Notes: generated from the sequence alone by a model not told the origin. A DNA stretch of 64,000 bases from Listeria rocourtiae FSL F6-920 (GCF_000525975.1 NZ_AODK01000024.1:49875-113874), one strand, 5' to 3'. Positions 11,555 to 23,206 are shown, counted from the first letter of the stretch. Numbers and translations: made by a program.

Positions 11555-11832
11555 CTATCCCATTTCCTCCCTCAATAATCAAAACCGAATATGTATTTTA
11601 TATCTTAAAAAAGATTATCCCATATTCTATTTCATATGTCGATATTCCTATTTTTTAGTATATATAATGAAAGCCATTTCATAGCAAGCTATTTTATCCA
11701 CTAGTTGATCTTTTTTGTATCCAAATTCTCCAAACCCTTATGCTCCAACCTTTAGAGCCACTTATATTTTCTTACAATTTGTGAATATTTCATGAATAGT
11801 CATATTTACTAATAGAAAGTTTCATTTTCTCC

Positions 11833-11861
11833 TTGCATATTAAGGTAAATTAGTTTAGAAT
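11833..11861 (+). promoter_or_regulatory. Promoter of the ABC exporter operon
   Basis: TTGCAT (11833-11838), a 17-bp spacer and TAGAAT (11856-11861) precede the ABC exporter start by 45 bp. The rest of 11555-11832 is AT-rich with no gene. Confidence 0.55.
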
Positions 11862-11905
11862 ATATGTTCGTGCTGGTATTTAACACATATACAAGGAGGT
11901 ATATA

Positions 11906-13627
11906 ATGAAAGTTTTATTTCAACATTTGAAGAAATACAAGCTTCAAACCACGCTCTCCACTCTGTTTATCGTCGTCATGGTTATCTCACAATTATGGCA
12001 GCCGAAATTATTACAACAAGTACTGGAAGCAATTATTAACGATAAGATGGACGAAATCACGCGAATTGGTATTTTACTTATTGTTATTGCGCTCGTCGGA
12101 CTTATTGCAGGTATCCTAAACACTATTCTCTCCGCAAAAGTGGCACAGGGTGTAGGAGCTGATATTCGTGAAACTAGTTTCCGCAAAATTCAAACATTCT
12201 CATTCAGCAATATCGAGAGACTTTCTACAGGAAACCTAGTTGTTCGCCAAACGAATGATATTACGCAAGTTCAAAACTTAGTGATGATGTCCCTACAATC
12301 CATTACTCGAATTCCGATTATGTTTATTGGGAGCTTTATTTTAGCGATGTATACCTTACCAGAACTTTGGTGGATTATTATTGTACTCGTTGTGCTCGTT
12401 TTCCTAATTGTATTTTTGATTTTTGGACGTATGGGGAAACATTTTGGCAAAATTCAAGCTTTTATTGACCGTGTTAATGCGATTGCAAAGGAAAATTTAG
12501 CTGGAATGCGCGTTGTTAAATCCTTCGTGCAAGAAGATAACGAATTGGAACGCTTTACAAAGACGAGTGATAAGTTAACACATCACACCATCGTAGTTGG
12601 ACAACTTTTCTCCATTATGATTCCCGCGTTTATGCTTGTTTCAAATATGGCCGTTGTAGCAGCGATTTTCTTTGCTGGTGATTTGGTGAAAGACAATCCC
12701 GAAGTTATCGGAGCTATTGCTTCTTTCATGAACTACTTAATGCAAATTATGATGGCGATTATTATCGGTGGTATGATGATGATGATGGCCTCACGTGCGA
12801 TGATTTCACTAAAACGTATCGGCGAAGTTTTAGAAACAGAGCCTGACATTACGTATGATGAAAATGCTCCAAAACAAGATTTAGTCGGTAGTGTTGAGTT
12901 CCGCGATGTAAGTTTCCAATATGAAGGGGACGAAACAAAAGCCCTAAAAAACATCTCATTCGAAGCGAAGCCTGGGGAAATGGTCGGAATCGTTGGTGCA
13001 ACAGGATCTGGTAAATCGACTTTAGCTCAACTGATTCCACGATTGTACGACCCAACCGAGGGTGAAATTTTGATTGGTGGAACGGACTTGAAGAAAGTGA
13101 ATAAGCAGACGTTACGTGATACGGTTTCGCTAGTATTGCAACGCGCGATTCTTTTCTCTGGCTCCATCGCTGAGAACTTACGTCATGGTAAAAAAGATGC
13201 AACATCAGAGGACATGGATAAAGCAACACGTATTGCACAGGCGAAGGAATTTATCGAACGTCAAGCTGATGTTTATGAGGCACCAATCGTAGAACGTGGC
13301 AATAACTTCTCTGGTGGTCAAAAACAACGCCTTTCCATCTCACGTGGTATTATCGGCGAGCCAAAAATTCTGATTCTAGATGACTCTACAAGTGCTTTAG
13401 ATGCACGCAGTGAAAAGCTTGTCAAAGAGGCGCTGAGCAATGAATTAGGCGACACAACAACATTCATTATTGCCCAAAAAATCTCATCTGTTATTCATGC
13501 AGACAAAATTCTCGTTCTTGATGCTGGGGAACTTGTTGGCGTTGGAACACATAAAGAATTAGTCGAGACAAGTGACGTTTACAGAGAAATCTATGACACA
13601 CAAAAGGGAAAGGAGGTTGACGCGTAA
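11906..13627 (+). CDS. Heterodimeric ABC exporter, subunit 1 (degenerate-site Walker B)
   Basis: About 573 residues from the ATG at 11906 (AAGGAGG upstream), preferred over the unsupported 11864 start. Six membrane helices occupy residues 1-310, followed by an ATPase domain: Walker [10 protein letters not shown] near 363, signature FSGGQKQR near 467, Walker [13 protein letters not shown] near 488. The catalytic Glu after Walker B is Asp here, as in the degenerate half of heterodimeric exporters such as BmrCD or EfrAB. Its stop overlaps the partner's start by one base, so the two are co-translated. Likely a multidrug or lipid/peptide exporter in the membrane; the substrate is unknown. Confidence 0.88.
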   Translation: MKVLFQHLKKYKLQTTLSTLFIVVMVISQLWQPKLLQQVLEAIINDKMDEITRIGILLIVIALVGLIAGILNTILSAKVAQGVGADIRETSFRKIQTFSFSNIERLSTGNLVVRQTNDITQVQNLVMMSLQSITRIPIMFIGSFILAMYTLPELWWIIIVLVVLVFLIVFLIFGRMGKHFGKIQAFIDRVNAIAKENLAGMRVVKSFVQEDNELERFTKTSDKLTHHTIVVGQLFSIMIPAFMLVSNMAVVAAIFFAGDLVKDNPEVIGAIASFMNYLMQIMMAIIIGGMMMMMASRAMISLKRIGEVLETEPDITYDENAPKQDLVGSVEFRDVSFQYEGDETKALKNISFEAKPGEMVGIVGATGSGKSTLAQLIPRLYDPTEGEILIGGTDLKKVNKQTLRDTVSLVLQRAILFSGSIAENLRHGKKDATSEDMDKATRIAQAKEFIERQADVYEAPIVERGNNFSGGQKQRLSISRGIIGEPKILILDDSTSALDARSEKLVKEALSNELGDTTTFIIAQKISSVIHADKILVLDAGELVGVGTHKELVETSDVYREIYDTQKGKEVDA

Positions 13628-15399
13628 TGACTGAATTTAAACGTATCTGCCGCTTTTTCTGGCACTATTTAAAAGCTTATAAATGGCAACTGAGCGTTAT
13701 TATTATCGCGATTATCGGTGCTACTTATTTACAAGTAAAAGCTCCTGAGTACATTGGAAAAGCTATTCAAGAACTGGCTATCTACGCGCAACGTCTCTTT
13801 ACAACTGGGGTAGATGATAAAACAGATTTCGTTCATATTATCTGGATGCTGATTTTATTTTATCTGTTGCTTGCCGCAGCTACATTTATCCAAACAATCT
13901 TGATGGCCGGTGTTTCTGGTAACGCAACGAACCGGATGCGTATCGGATTATTCCGCAAGATGGAAAAATTATCAATTCGTTTCTTCGACGGACATAAAGA
14001 TGGAGAAATGCTGAGTCGTTTTACAAGTGACTTGGATAACATCTCAAACACACTAAACCAAGCGCTCGTACAAGTTTTGTCCAATGTAGCGCTCATGATT
14101 GGTGTTATTATCATGATGTATCAACAAAACGCGAAGCTTGCTACAGTGACGCTTCTAATGGCACCAATTGCGATTTTCATTGCTGCATTAATTATCCGCA
14201 AAGCTCGTAAATATGTGGATATGCAACAAGATCGTCTCGGTGAACTAAATGGTTACATTGATGAGAAAATCTCTGGTCAAAAGATCGTTATTACAAATGG
14301 TTTAGAAGAAGAAACAATTGAAGGTTTTGTAAAACATAACAATATTGTTAAAGATGCTACATTCAAAGGTCAAGTTTACTCCGGTTTACTTTTCCCTATG
14401 ATGCAAGGTATTTCTTTAATCAACACAGCTGTCGTGATTTTCTTTGGTGGTTACCTCGCGCTTGATGGTAGCATCGAACGTGCCGCAGCACTTGGTTTAA
14501 TCGTTATGTTTGTACAGTATTCACAACAATTCTACATGCCATTAACACAGATTTCATCTCAGTACAGCATGCTTCAATTAGCAATTACTGGCGCTCGCCG
14601 TGTCAGTGAAATTTTTGACGAAGAAGAAGAAGTTGAACGTAAAGATTTGAAAACAATCGATGGCGTTCATGAAAGCGTGAAATTGCAAAACGTGGACTTC
14701 GCCTATACTCCTGAAAAACCAGTCCTTAAAAATGTCTCGATTGACGTTGCAAAAGGTAAAATGGTCGCACTTGTTGGTCCAACTGGATCTGGTAAAACGA
14801 CTGTTATGAACTTGCTGAACCGTTTCTATAATGTTGATAATGGTGCGATTCTTTTTGATGATATCGATATTCGTGATATCAAACTTGCTTCGCTTCGTAA
14901 ACAAGTTGGTATTGTGCTTCAAGATTCTGTTCTTTTCTCTGGCACTATCCGTGACAATATTGTCTTCGGTAAACCTGAGGCAACGGATGCGGAAGTTACA
15001 GATGCAGCAAAACAAGCCAATATTCACGACTTCATCATGACACTTGAAAAAGGTTATGAAACGGAAATCACTGACGAGAATAACATTTTCAGTGTCGGTC
15101 AAAAACAATTGATTAGTATCGCGCGTACAATTATTACGAACCCATCTTTACTTATTCTAGATGAGGCGACAAGTAATGTTGATACCGTAACAGAGAGTCG
15201 CATCCAAAAAGCAATGGAAAATGTAATATCTGGTCGTACTAGTTTTGTCATTGCCCATCGCTTAAAAACAATTCTTGATGCCGATCACATTGTTGTACTA
15301 CATCAGGGAGAAGTGATTGAACAAGGAACACATGAATCCTTACTCAAAGAAGAAGGCTTTTATTCCGAGTTATATCACAATCAATTCGTTATTGAATAA
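13627..15399 (+). CDS. Heterodimeric ABC exporter, subunit 2
   Basis: 590 residues: a six-helix transmembrane domain (1-330) with a loop insertion near 50-65, then the ATPase. Walker A is GPTGSGKTT near residue 383. The signature is the unusual FSVGQKQ, and Walker B is canonical [12 protein letters not shown]. The non-canonical signature complements the Asp-bearing Walker B of subunit 1, so the pair forms one active and one degenerate ATP site. It ends 30 bp before a strong terminator, closing a two-gene operon. Confidence 0.88.
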   Translation: MTEFKRICRFFWHYLKAYKWQLSVIIIAIIGATYLQVKAPEYIGKAIQELAIYAQRLFTTGVDDKTDFVHIIWMLILFYLLLAAATFIQTILMAGVSGNATNRMRIGLFRKMEKLSIRFFDGHKDGEMLSRFTSDLDNISNTLNQALVQVLSNVALMIGVIIMMYQQNAKLATVTLLMAPIAIFIAALIIRKARKYVDMQQDRLGELNGYIDEKISGQKIVITNGLEEETIEGFVKHNNIVKDATFKGQVYSGLLFPMMQGISLINTAVVIFFGGYLALDGSIERAAALGLIVMFVQYSQQFYMPLTQISSQYSMLQLAITGARRVSEIFDEEEEVERKDLKTIDGVHESVKLQNVDFAYTPEKPVLKNVSIDVAKGKMVALVGPTGSGKTTVMNLLNRFYNVDNGAILFDDIDIRDIKLASLRKQVGIVLQDSVLFSGTIRDNIVFGKPEATDAEVTDAAKQANIHDFIMTLEKGYETEITDENNIFSVGQKQLISIARTIITNPSLLILDEATSNVDTVTESRIQKAMENVISGRTSFVIAHRLKTILDADHIVVLHQGEVIEQGTHESLLKEEGFYSELYHNQFVIE

Positions 15400-15427
15400 T
15401 AGAATCATTAAAGAATCGAAAAAACAA

Positions 15428-15468
15428 CAAAATCGTCCGCCCCACTTACTTTGGGGTGGACGATTTTG
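15428..15468 (+). terminator. Terminator of the ABC exporter operon
   Basis: A long, nearly perfect stem (CAAAATCGTCCGCCCCA paired with TGGGGTGGACGATTTTG) followed by TTTTA. Confidence 0.85.
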
Positions 15469-15580
15469 TTTTATACAAATAGAGCGAGGGCGTTTTATGG
15501 AAGTCAGAAAAGATAACATCTAAACGCTGTTGCTGATTTATCTAGGTGTTATTCCCAACACCTTTTGCTCTAGTGTTATA

Positions 15581-16579
15581 TTAAAAGAACAGCTTGCTTA
15601 CCGTAATGGATAAACCAAGTAATGCAACCGAACCAATCGTAGCTGCCAAGAAGACACGACCTCCGCGGCGAATGATAACTTGAAAGTTGACACTCATACC
15701 AAGTCCCGCCATGGCCATTCCCAGACAAATATACGCAAGTGATACAAATCCATTCAACAGACTAACAGGCATAGCAACATACGTACCAATCGCGCTAGTT
15801 ATTAGAAATCCAGCCATAAACCATGGAATTGGTAATTTTGCTTTTTCTTCAGTCGATGACTTTGCTTTTCGCTGTGCCATGATACCTACAATTAAAGCAA
15901 CCGGAGCTAACAGCAATACACGAGATAATTTCATAATTATGGACGCATCGAGTGCTTCTACCCCACCTGCTCCCCCAGCCGCAACCGAATGAGCAATCTC
16001 ATGAAGAGAAGAACCCGTCATCACACCGAATTGTACAGGCGTCATACCTAATACTGGCATAAGAGCAACCTCAATCAATGTAAATACCGTTCCTAAAATA
16101 CAAACAACCGCTACAGCAAGCACTGCATCATCATTCTTTGCTTTTAGCTGTGGTGAGACACCCATGACTGCAGCTGCCCCACAAATACCACAGCCACAAG
16201 CTGTTAGCAATCCCAGTGTACTATCTACTTTCAGCCATTTACAAAGAAAATAAACCGTCACGATGGTAAAAGCAACCACAACACATGCGAAAATAATCGT
16301 TTTCACACCTGAATCAGCCAAAGCTTTTAGATTTAAACGAAAGCCTAACAAAATAATCCCTAATCTCAAAAATTTATTGGATATAAAGCTCGTCCCAGGT
16401 TGCGCACTGACAACGATTGCTCTGCTGGCTTGGACAAGCATACCTAATATCAAGGCAATAACGAGCGCCCCGATGAGCTGTAAACCAGGAAGTTGAGCTA
16501 AATATTTTCCTGCTAACGAGCAAGCAAGCGTCACAATGACACCAATCCAAAATCCTTTTTCTTGCCATTTGATTCTCAT
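15581..16579 (-). CDS. YeiH/UPF0324 family membrane permease (putative sulfate/sulfonate exporter)
   Basis: 332 residues with about ten hydrophobic helices spread over the whole length. Motifs of the UPF0324 (YeiH) family include GFRLNL near 75, a CGCGICGAAAVMG segment near 125 and SLHEIAHSVAAGG near 190. The family is predicted to export sulfite, sulfate or related anions; this is not established for most members. It is divergent from a LysR regulator 66 bp away, the arrangement known for YeiH/YeiE and CysL-type pairs, so the regulator probably controls it. Confidence 0.8.
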   Translation of the reverse strand: MRIKWQEKGFWIGVIVTLACSLAGKYLAQLPGLQLIGALVIALILGMLVQASRAIVVSAQPGTSFISNKFLRLGIILLGFRLNLKALADSGVKTIIFACVVVAFTIVTVYFLCKWLKVDSTLGLLTACGCGICGAAAVMGVSPQLKAKNDDAVLAVAVVCILGTVFTLIEVALMPVLGMTPVQFGVMTGSSLHEIAHSVAAGGAGGVEALDASIIMKLSRVLLLAPVALIVGIMAQRKAKSSTEEKAKLPIPWFMAGFLITSAIGTYVAMPVSLLNGFVSLAYICLGMAMAGLGMSVNFQVIIRRGGRVFLAATIGSVALLGLSITVSKLFF

Positions 16580-16645
16580 TTTTTATCCATCTCCTACATC
16601 CATGTTATAATAAAAAGAAATATTGTATAAAAGGGGCCAGCGCTT

Positions 16646-17464
16646 ATGTTTCAATGGTTACAAACATTTATGTCAGTATACGAAGAGCGTAATTTTACAC
16701 ATGCTGCCGAAAAAAATTTTATTTCACAACCAACTGTCTCGCTACATATTCAAAAATTAGAGGAAACAACCGGAAGTAAACTATTTATACGCAATGGCCG
16801 CAACCATATCATTCCAACCGAAAGTGCTGACTTGCTCTATATTCGCGCCAAACAACTTGATTCACTATGGGAAACAAGTTTAAACGATATACAACAATTA
16901 CAAGGAAACACTCAAGTAACATATAAAATTGGCGCCTCACAAACAATTGCTGTGTATATACTGCCACTTATTCTCCCCAAACTCCAAGAACAATTTCCAA
17001 ACTATCATTTTATCGTTGCCGTAGCAAATTCAACGGCTATTTTTAATCGTGTAGAAACGCATGAATACCAAGTTGGGCTGGTTGAATCTCCTATGGTAGC
17101 ACCGATGATTACACGCACGATTTTTGCCTACGACTCACTTGTTTTAGCTGGAAATATGACAAGTGACCTTTGGCTGTTACGTGAAGCAGGTTCTGGTATT
17201 CGTGCCTACAACGATCAATTTTTTCAGCAAGAAAACATCGTTCCATCACAAAAAATGGAGATAGCTAGCAACGAAACTATTTTAAGTATATTAAAGCAAG
17301 GCACCGGAAAAACACTGCTATCCAATTTAAGCACCCACGGTTTACCCTATCAAAATCCACCAACACCGATTGTACGACCGCTTTTTCAAATTCAGAACAA
17401 TGCATTTCCCGAAGATGCACTACAAATAGCGCTGCGTGAATTACTGCTCACGACCTTTAGTTGA
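16646..17464 (+). CDS. LysR-type transcriptional regulator (CysL/YeiE-like)
   Basis: 272 residues. The N-terminal 60 form the LysR winged helix-turn-helix (FTHAAEKNFISQPTVSLHIQ); the remainder is the periplasmic-binding-like effector domain. AAGGGGCCAG precedes the ATG. The protein is somewhat shorter than the usual 290-300 residues but ends cleanly. Transcribed away from the YeiH gene, it probably senses a sulfur metabolite and controls that gene and itself. Confidence 0.82.
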   Translation: MFQWLQTFMSVYEERNFTHAAEKNFISQPTVSLHIQKLEETTGSKLFIRNGRNHIIPTESADLLYIRAKQLDSLWETSLNDIQQLQGNTQVTYKIGASQTIAVYILPLILPKLQEQFPNYHFIVAVANSTAIFNRVETHEYQVGLVESPMVAPMITRTIFAYDSLVLAGNMTSDLWLLREAGSGIRAYNDQFFQQENIVPSQKMEIASNETILSILKQGTGKTLLSNLSTHGLPYQNPPTPIVRPLFQIQNNAFPEDALQIALRELLLTTFS

Positions 17465-17611
17465 CTATACTTGTAGTATACAGATATTTTTCAAATAAGG
17501 GAAATAGATATTTCCGATACTTTCCATCAGCAATATTAATAATAATAAAATCCTCTTAAATGCTCCTCTCATGGAATCTTAGCTGCAAGATGAAAATTTA
17601 CCATTAAATAC

Positions 17612-17646
17612 AGAAGGTTTTCTCCCTACCAGGTGGAAAATCTTCT
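17612..17646 (+). terminator. Probable terminator downstream of the LysR gene
   Basis: AGAAGGTTTTCTCC pairs with GGTGGAAAATCTTCT across a six-base loop, followed by ATTTTATTT. It lies 148 bp after the LysR stop. Confidence 0.6.
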
Positions 17647-18093
17647 ATTTTATTTGTTTTAGGAATTCCCGCCGTGTAACAAATGAATGCCATTCCTTCA
17701 TAATTAAAAATTCCCCTTACAATCACTAGGCTGTCCAATCATATGAGAAAAAAGTGTCTCAAAAATTGACACAACCAAATAATTTACTGGAAAATGCTAG
17801 TTTTCCTAGAAAATTTGATAACATAGAGCTAAGACGTAGGGCAAATAAATCCTTAAAAATAAGTATGTAGCTCATAGCCCTTCTAAATTATCCCCGCCGT
17901 GATTATACCAACTGACAGGTAATGCCATATCCTTATGCCCTCAAATACGGAATACCCAGCCATTTTTTAGCTTTCCCCGCTACAGAAACTTTCCCATATG
18001 AGTCCCCCTCATAGCACTAAAGCAACACGGTATATTCCACATACTACTAATAAGCTACGTTTCTTAACAAAAAATATGAAAGAGGTTATTTAT
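17647..18093. other. Intergenic leader of the secreted repeat protein
   Basis: About 450 bp with scattered stops in all frames; no gene, RNA or clear promoter is recognised. AAAGAGG at the right end is the ribosome-binding site for the TTG start at 18094. Confidence 0.5.
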
Positions 18094-20689
18094 TTGAACA
18101 TCAAAAAAAATATTTACTACATTCGCATTAACATCTATTGTAGGAACAACCTTCGTTACACCTTTTCAGACATTATCACCAGAAGCTGCTGAAGCGAATA
18201 CAAACACAATAGCCGTTGAGCCAACAGCAAGCTTCGTTGATACGCCAATCGGAGCAAATCTTATAAGCCAAAATCTCACATCAGTTGATAACAAATTCAA
18301 AGATTATCAGATTAGTGAATCAGGTGTAATCACAGAGCCCGATCCCGGAAAAACACCGGCATTAACGAATGACAGCGGTTGGCTACGCACAAATATCAAC
18401 TCAAATACAGCTATTTCAGCATCAAACCCGTTTAGTTTCTCAACACGTGACTTAGGAAAGAGTGCGCAAAATTATACGTATATTGCAACAACAGTTCAAA
18501 CGGAGCCTGGCAAGTTGTATCAGTTTAAATATGACACGAAGTTGTATAATTTAGGCGCCTTTGCTACAAGCCCACAAGACAGTCTTATTGGAATGAATGC
18601 AAGAGTGGCGACATATGGTAGTAATGTGACATACAAGAGTAATTCATATAGCCTAGCTGGAACCTCTGCTGAAACCTTGACAAGTAAGGATGAAATTATT
18701 GAATTTAGAGCAACTTCCGATAAAACAGTTATTTCTGCGGAAATGTCCTACATGAACCTCAGCACGAATGGAGGCTATCATTTTGCTGGATTGAGTAATT
18801 ATTCTGTAAAAGAAATAGATGAAGCCGCTAACCAAGAGGCGCGTGAAGCTGTTACAAACTTGTTTATGGATAATGAAGTTCTTGGTGCTATAAACAGCAA
18901 TACAAATCAATCCGCGATAGATGTTGCAAAAGATTTAGTGGATGCTGTCATATCTGATAGCGTAAGAGCCGAGTTACAACAACAATTAGATGAAGCTCAA
19001 AAACAACTGGATGCTCGCCACGCAGAAAACGCGGTAAAAGATTTGATGGATGATCAAGGTATAATCCTTCCGGAAACAAGCCAAGCATCTATCGATAACG
19101 CTAAATCTCTAATAGATAGCTTGCCTGACTCCACGCAAAAAAACGAACTTCAAGATAAACTAAATGACATACAAGCACAATTAGATACTATTAACGCCGA
19201 ACAACAAGCCGAAAATAATCGCCAAACTGCGGCTACTGACGCTGTCAAAGAACTATTTACCAATAATGACACCACTAGTGATTCTATTAAAGATACGACG
19301 GATCAAGAAGCCATCGATGCTGCTAAAAATTTAGTAGACGCTGTCACAGACCCAGCAGTTAAAGCTGAATTAGAGCTATACATCGCTGCCGCTCAAACTC
19401 TTCTTGATGCCAAAAATGAAGCTATACAAGCTGAAAACGAACGCCAAACTGTGGCTACTGACGCTGTCAAAGAACTATTCACCAATAATGACACCGCTAG
19501 TGATTCCATTAAAGATACGACGGATCAAGAAGCCATTGATGCCGCACAAAAACTTATCGATGCTGTGACAGATACAGCCGGTAAAAACAACCTACAAAAA
19601 GACCTAGATCGTGCCCAAGTCTTATTGAATGAGCGCTTAAGCACAGTCGGAACCATCACACCAGCCGACTTCCTTATCGGTGGCGACAAATATGTCACGG
19701 GTACCTTCACAGGTAGCGTTGCGAAAATCTCTCTTCTTGTGAACGACAAAGAATATACAGGTGGCGCAGTCAAGACAGATGGTACTTTCACCTTCTATAC
19801 GAACGATAAAAACATCAAGAAAACAGATACCGTCTTCGCCGTTGCTTACGATAAGTACGGCAAAGAACTTGAAAGAACAAAAGTGGCATTTGTCTTGGTC
19901 ACAGCCGGTAAAATTACCCCAGCAACGTACAACTTGGCATCCGATAAAAACATCACAGGAACGTATACCGAAGATGTAGCGAGAATTACCGTAACAGTTG
20001 GCGATAAAGTGTACAAAGGCGGAACCGTTGCTGACGGTACCTTCACCTTCTACGCGTTTGATAAAATCAAGAATGCAACAGACGCGGTAACAATTCATGC
20101 TTACGATTCCGTTGGCAGACTACTCGATACGAAGACTCTCAACGTTATCACAAGCGTACCAGTCATCACAAAAGGTAGCATTACAGTGAACGACATGTTG
20201 GTACCAGGCGATAAAAACATCACAGGAACGTATACAGATAACGTACACTATGTCATTGTCACAGTGGATGGTGTAAACTACAAAGGTGGTACTTTTGTAG
20301 ATGGTGAATTTAAGTTCTATGCGTTCGATAAAATCACGAGTGCCAACAGTACAGTCACCATGCAAGCCTTCGATAAAGCAGGTAAAGTACTTGATACGAA
20401 AACAGTGAAACTCATAGAACCCGTAAAAGCAAGCGAAGGTAAAATACAAATAAACACATTCACATTGGGCACAGATAAAAACATCACAGGAACATACACA
20501 GGCGATGTAAAATCCGTACAAGTAACCATAGGAGAAACCACATATAAAGGTGGCACATTCACCGACGGCGAATTCAAATTCTATGCTTTTGACAAAATCA
20601 AATCTATCAATGACAATGTAAACATCCAAGCATTAGACGCAAAAGGAAACGTATTAGATACAAAAGTGATCGAAGTAATAGGTAAGTAA
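18094..20689 (+). CDS. Secreted repeat protein with Cry-type alpha-helical and Ig-like repeats (frameshift in the signal peptide)
   Basis: The long open frame lacks a start near its 5' end. A TTG at 18094 with AAAGAGG upstream gives a proper signal peptide if the A8 tract at 18103-18110 is read as A7 (LNIKKIFTTFALTSIVG...). The full protein is then about 864 residues: signal peptide, a 230-residue beta-rich domain, four helical repeats of 60-75 residues resembling the D5 repeats of Cry-like proteins (pattern DQEAIDAAKxLVDAVTD), then four Ig-like repeats (pattern DKNITGTYTGDV...YKGGT...FYAFDKI) of the same family as in the giant adhesin. There is no LPxTG. A secreted or surface adhesin is likely; the partner is unknown. 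Confidence 0.78.
19205..19648 (+). repeat. Near-identical 222-bp tandem repeat within the secreted protein gene
   Basis: The blocks starting at 19205 and 19427 encode almost the same 74 residues (AVKELFTNNDTTSDSIKDTT versus AVKELFTNNDTASDSIKDTT). The DNA is very similar over the first 130 bp, which marks a recent duplication and a likely site of repeat-number variation. Confidence 0.8.
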
Positions 20690-20693
20690 TCGT

Positions 20694-20733
20694 AAAAAAA
20701 CAGTAACCAGTTTCATGAGGTTGCTGTTTTTTT
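20694..20733 (+). terminator. Terminator of the secreted repeat protein gene
   Basis: AAAAAACAGTAACC pairs with GGTTGCTGTTTTTT; the T-run completes a typical intrinsic terminator 5 bp after the stop. Confidence 0.85.
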
Positions 20734-20919
20734 AGACGCTGAATCCTGTCTTATACTTCAATTTTTAATAAAATTTTTACCATTACTAATTATGGAATCC
20801 CACTTATAATTTACCGCTAGCACATAGATATTTTTGAATTTTCAATCTCCCCTTCTGTTTGTGGCTTCATTCCAATCCTCATTTATTAGCTTCCTCTTGA
20901 TCTCATCATATTTGAGATG

Positions 20920-20952
20920 AAAAAGACCATGTCCAAAAACTGGGATGGTCTT
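20920..20952 (-). terminator. Probable terminator of the tRNA-Ser transcript
   Basis: On the minus strand AAGACCAT and ATGGTCTT enclose a 14-base loop, followed by TTTTC. It lies about 80 bp beyond the tRNA 3' end. Confidence 0.55.
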
Positions 20953-21030
20953 AGAATCTTATCAAACTTCCTTTACACCATACCTAACGACCGTTACAGT
21001 GCCTTCTCTCTTTCCTTCATTTCCTAAAAA

Positions 21031-21120
21031 CGGAGAAACGGGGATTCGAACCCCGGCGCGGCCGGAACCGCCTAACAGATTTCGAGTCTGTCCCCTTCAG
21101 CCGGACTTGGGTATTTCCCC
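21031..21120 (-). tRNA. tRNA-Ser (anticodon CGA)
   Basis: A 90-nt class II tRNA. The acceptor stem GGGGAAA/TTTCTCC contains one G-U pair and is followed by discriminator G. The anticodon arm is ACAGA-CTCGAAA-TCTGT, giving CGA. There is a long variable arm and a T-arm (CGGGG-TTCGAAT-CCCCG). No CCA is encoded. It reads UCG codons. Confidence 0.93.
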
Positions 21121-21230
21121 AGTATGCAGATGCTTGTCCCAATACTTGTCAAACGCTTTATCCTGAACAATCACAAGTTACATTCTAATGCATTTTTTTT
21201 TTAAAAAATCCAGTTTTTTCTCTCCATTGC

Positions 21231-22395
21231 TTAGAAAGCGTCATAAAAATCACTCCGGACATGTGGAATCGCTTTTTCCCAAGCTTCAACCGTAATGTCA
21301 CTACCTTGCGCTTTTTCATAATGAACAAGGTCGCGTGGTCGCGCAAAGCCCATCAACATCTGCCCCAGCGCTTGAATCGTAATCGCCAGCACAGGCTCCT
21401 TTGTGCTCTCCACTCGCTTCACAAAACTGCCTCGAATCTCAAAAACGCCTTCATTCCAGGGTGCAATCTCGTCTTCCACTTGTAGATATAGCGCGTTGTC
21501 TGTCCATTCAAATCTGTATTTGCTTAAAAATGCCTCAACATCCACAATTCGCATCATAAAATCCAAAATCTCACGTTTCTGAAAATCCGGTGACGGAAAA
21601 GCAAGTGAAACATCACGCAGCGAACCTACATTTTTGGCGACAACACGATCTACCATCATGCCATGCGTCCCTATAAAACGCCACAATCCTTTTTCGGCTT
21701 CATAATTTAGCGTAACCATCTCGTGCACTTTGAATACCTCAGCATCCAGCGTGAACAACATGTAACCCATTGTGACACCGTTCATATCACAGTAAACCGC
21801 AATTTCCTTCGTATATCCACGGCGCGCCAGTCGCAACCACCACGCATCGTCACGCATCATCATACCGCTTTTTTTTCGTTAAAGCCAAGCGATTGTAGAG
21901 CTCCCGCACGACCGAAATCCCTGTACCATCTTTGCTAGTAAGTCTCATCACACGCCCAGGAACAGTTCCCATATCCGGCAGAGCATGGCTAGGAATTTCC
22001 AACTCCACTTTTTCTGTGAAAACTTCGTATCCAAATCTTCTATAGAATGGAATCGAAAATGGACTTAAATAAGACACTAATTGCCCAGCATCACGCATTC
22101 TCACCAATGATTCTGTCATCAAGCGGGTAATCAATCCGCCATTTCGAAATTCCGGGAAACTTGCCACATAAGCAATCCCCCCCATCGAAAAACGTTCTCC
22201 TAAAATCGAAACGCTGAGTGGATATGTTAAAACTTGCGCTAGTAAATGCTCGCCATAGAACAAACCAAGACGCCTCGCATTTTGTACCCAGTAATTAAAA
22301 TCATCCTCACCACCAGATGCAGGGACGCGAAACGCATAATCACGCAATTCCTTCACTTTCCCAATTTCTGACTCTTTAATTTCCCTTAATTCCAC
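21231..22395 (-). CDS. Eis-like GNAT N-acetyltransferase with SCP2-type C-terminal domain (frameshifted)
   Basis: Two frames (21850-22410 and 21231-21863) form one protein of about 390 residues, the normal Eis-family length. They join when the T8 tract at 21869-21876 is read as T7. The N-terminal GNAT domain (residues 1-140) shows the acetyl-CoA loop region FRNGGLITRLM; a second GNAT-like domain and a sterol-carrier-like C-terminal domain follow. GTG at 22395 with GGGGGTGA upstream is favoured over GTG at 22410. Family members acetylate aminoglycosides or protein lysines; the substrate here is unknown. Confidence 0.78.
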
Positions 22396-22570
22396 TGCAA
22401 TCACCCCCACTTCCCCTTTATTTTAGCATAAACTGCGCCAAAATGTTCAGGTAAACGTTTTAGCTTACTTTTTACAACAAACTAATTTTTTGTAAGCATA
22501 TTACTTGAAGTATAGATTGCAATATTATACACTGTAAAAGTAATCAAAACATATTGGAGGAATTTATAAC

Positions 22571-23197
22571 ATGGCAAATGTATTATTTATTAAAGCAAAC
22601 GGTTTACCAGCGGAGCGTTCCGTGAGTGTGAAGTTATACGAAGAATTCTTAAAAAATTACACAGCAAGCAATCCTAGCGATACAATCACAGAACTTGACT
22701 TATTCCAAGCAGATTTACCTTACTACGACGCAACAATGATGAGTGGGCTTTACAAAGAGTCTATCGGAGAAACGCTAACAGAAGACGAAGCACGTTTAGC
22801 AAAAGTTGCAAATGGTTACCTAGAACAATTTTTAGCAGCAGACAAAGTTGTGATGGCCTTTCCATTGTGGAACTTCAGCATCCCAGCGCAATTCCTAACT
22901 TACCTATTCTACCTAAATCAAGCTGGTAAAACTTTCAAATACACTGCAGAAGGTCCAGTTGGTCTAGTAACTAATAAAGAGGTTGTACTGTTGAACGCAC
23001 GCGGTGGCATATACTCCGATGGTCCAATGGCAAACTGGGAAATGTCTCTTAACTACGTGAAAAATATCTTGACTCACTTCGGTATCACAAATCCACAGAC
23101 CGTTGTCGTTGAAGGTCACCATGCAGTGGCGGATCAAGCACAAGATTTAATTGCAGCAGGTGTAGAAAAAGCAGCAAATCTGGCTAACACATTCTAA
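22571..23197 (+). CDS. azoR: FMN-dependent NADH-azoreductase
   Basis: 208 residues of flavodoxin-like fold, the AzoR/AcpD family. Visible are the N-terminal phosphate loop region (KANGLPAERSVSVKL), the FMN-contacting FPLWNFSIPAQFLTYLFYL near residue 97, and NARGGIYSDG near 142. It reduces quinones and azo compounds in the cytoplasm through FMN. ATTGGAGGAATTTAT precedes the ATG. It is monocistronic, with a terminator right after the stop. Confidence 0.9.
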   Translation: MANVLFIKANGLPAERSVSVKLYEEFLKNYTASNPSDTITELDLFQADLPYYDATMMSGLYKESIGETLTEDEARLAKVANGYLEQFLAADKVVMAFPLWNFSIPAQFLTYLFYLNQAGKTFKYTAEGPVGLVTNKEVVLLNARGGIYSDGPMANWEMSLNYVKNILTHFGITNPQTVVVEGHHAVADQAQDLIAAGVEKAANLANTF

Positions 23198-23206
23198 TAT
23201 ACTGTA

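Noticed and set aside
14578..15108. Long minus-strand open frame inside an ABC exporter gene
   Set aside because: Shadow of the conserved ATPase domain on the other strand; no start signal or family.
17998..18192. Plus-strand open frame overlapping the secreted protein start
   Set aside because: It contains the real TTG start but leaves the proper frame at the A8 tract; it is an artefact of that frameshift.
21031..21120. tRNA-Ser as an integration site for a mobile island
   Set aside because: No integrase, no repeated tRNA 3' end and no composition break is visible nearby.
20945..21166. Open frame of 73 codons
   Set aside because: It lies across tRNA-Ser on the opposite strand and reflects tRNA sequence rather than protein coding.
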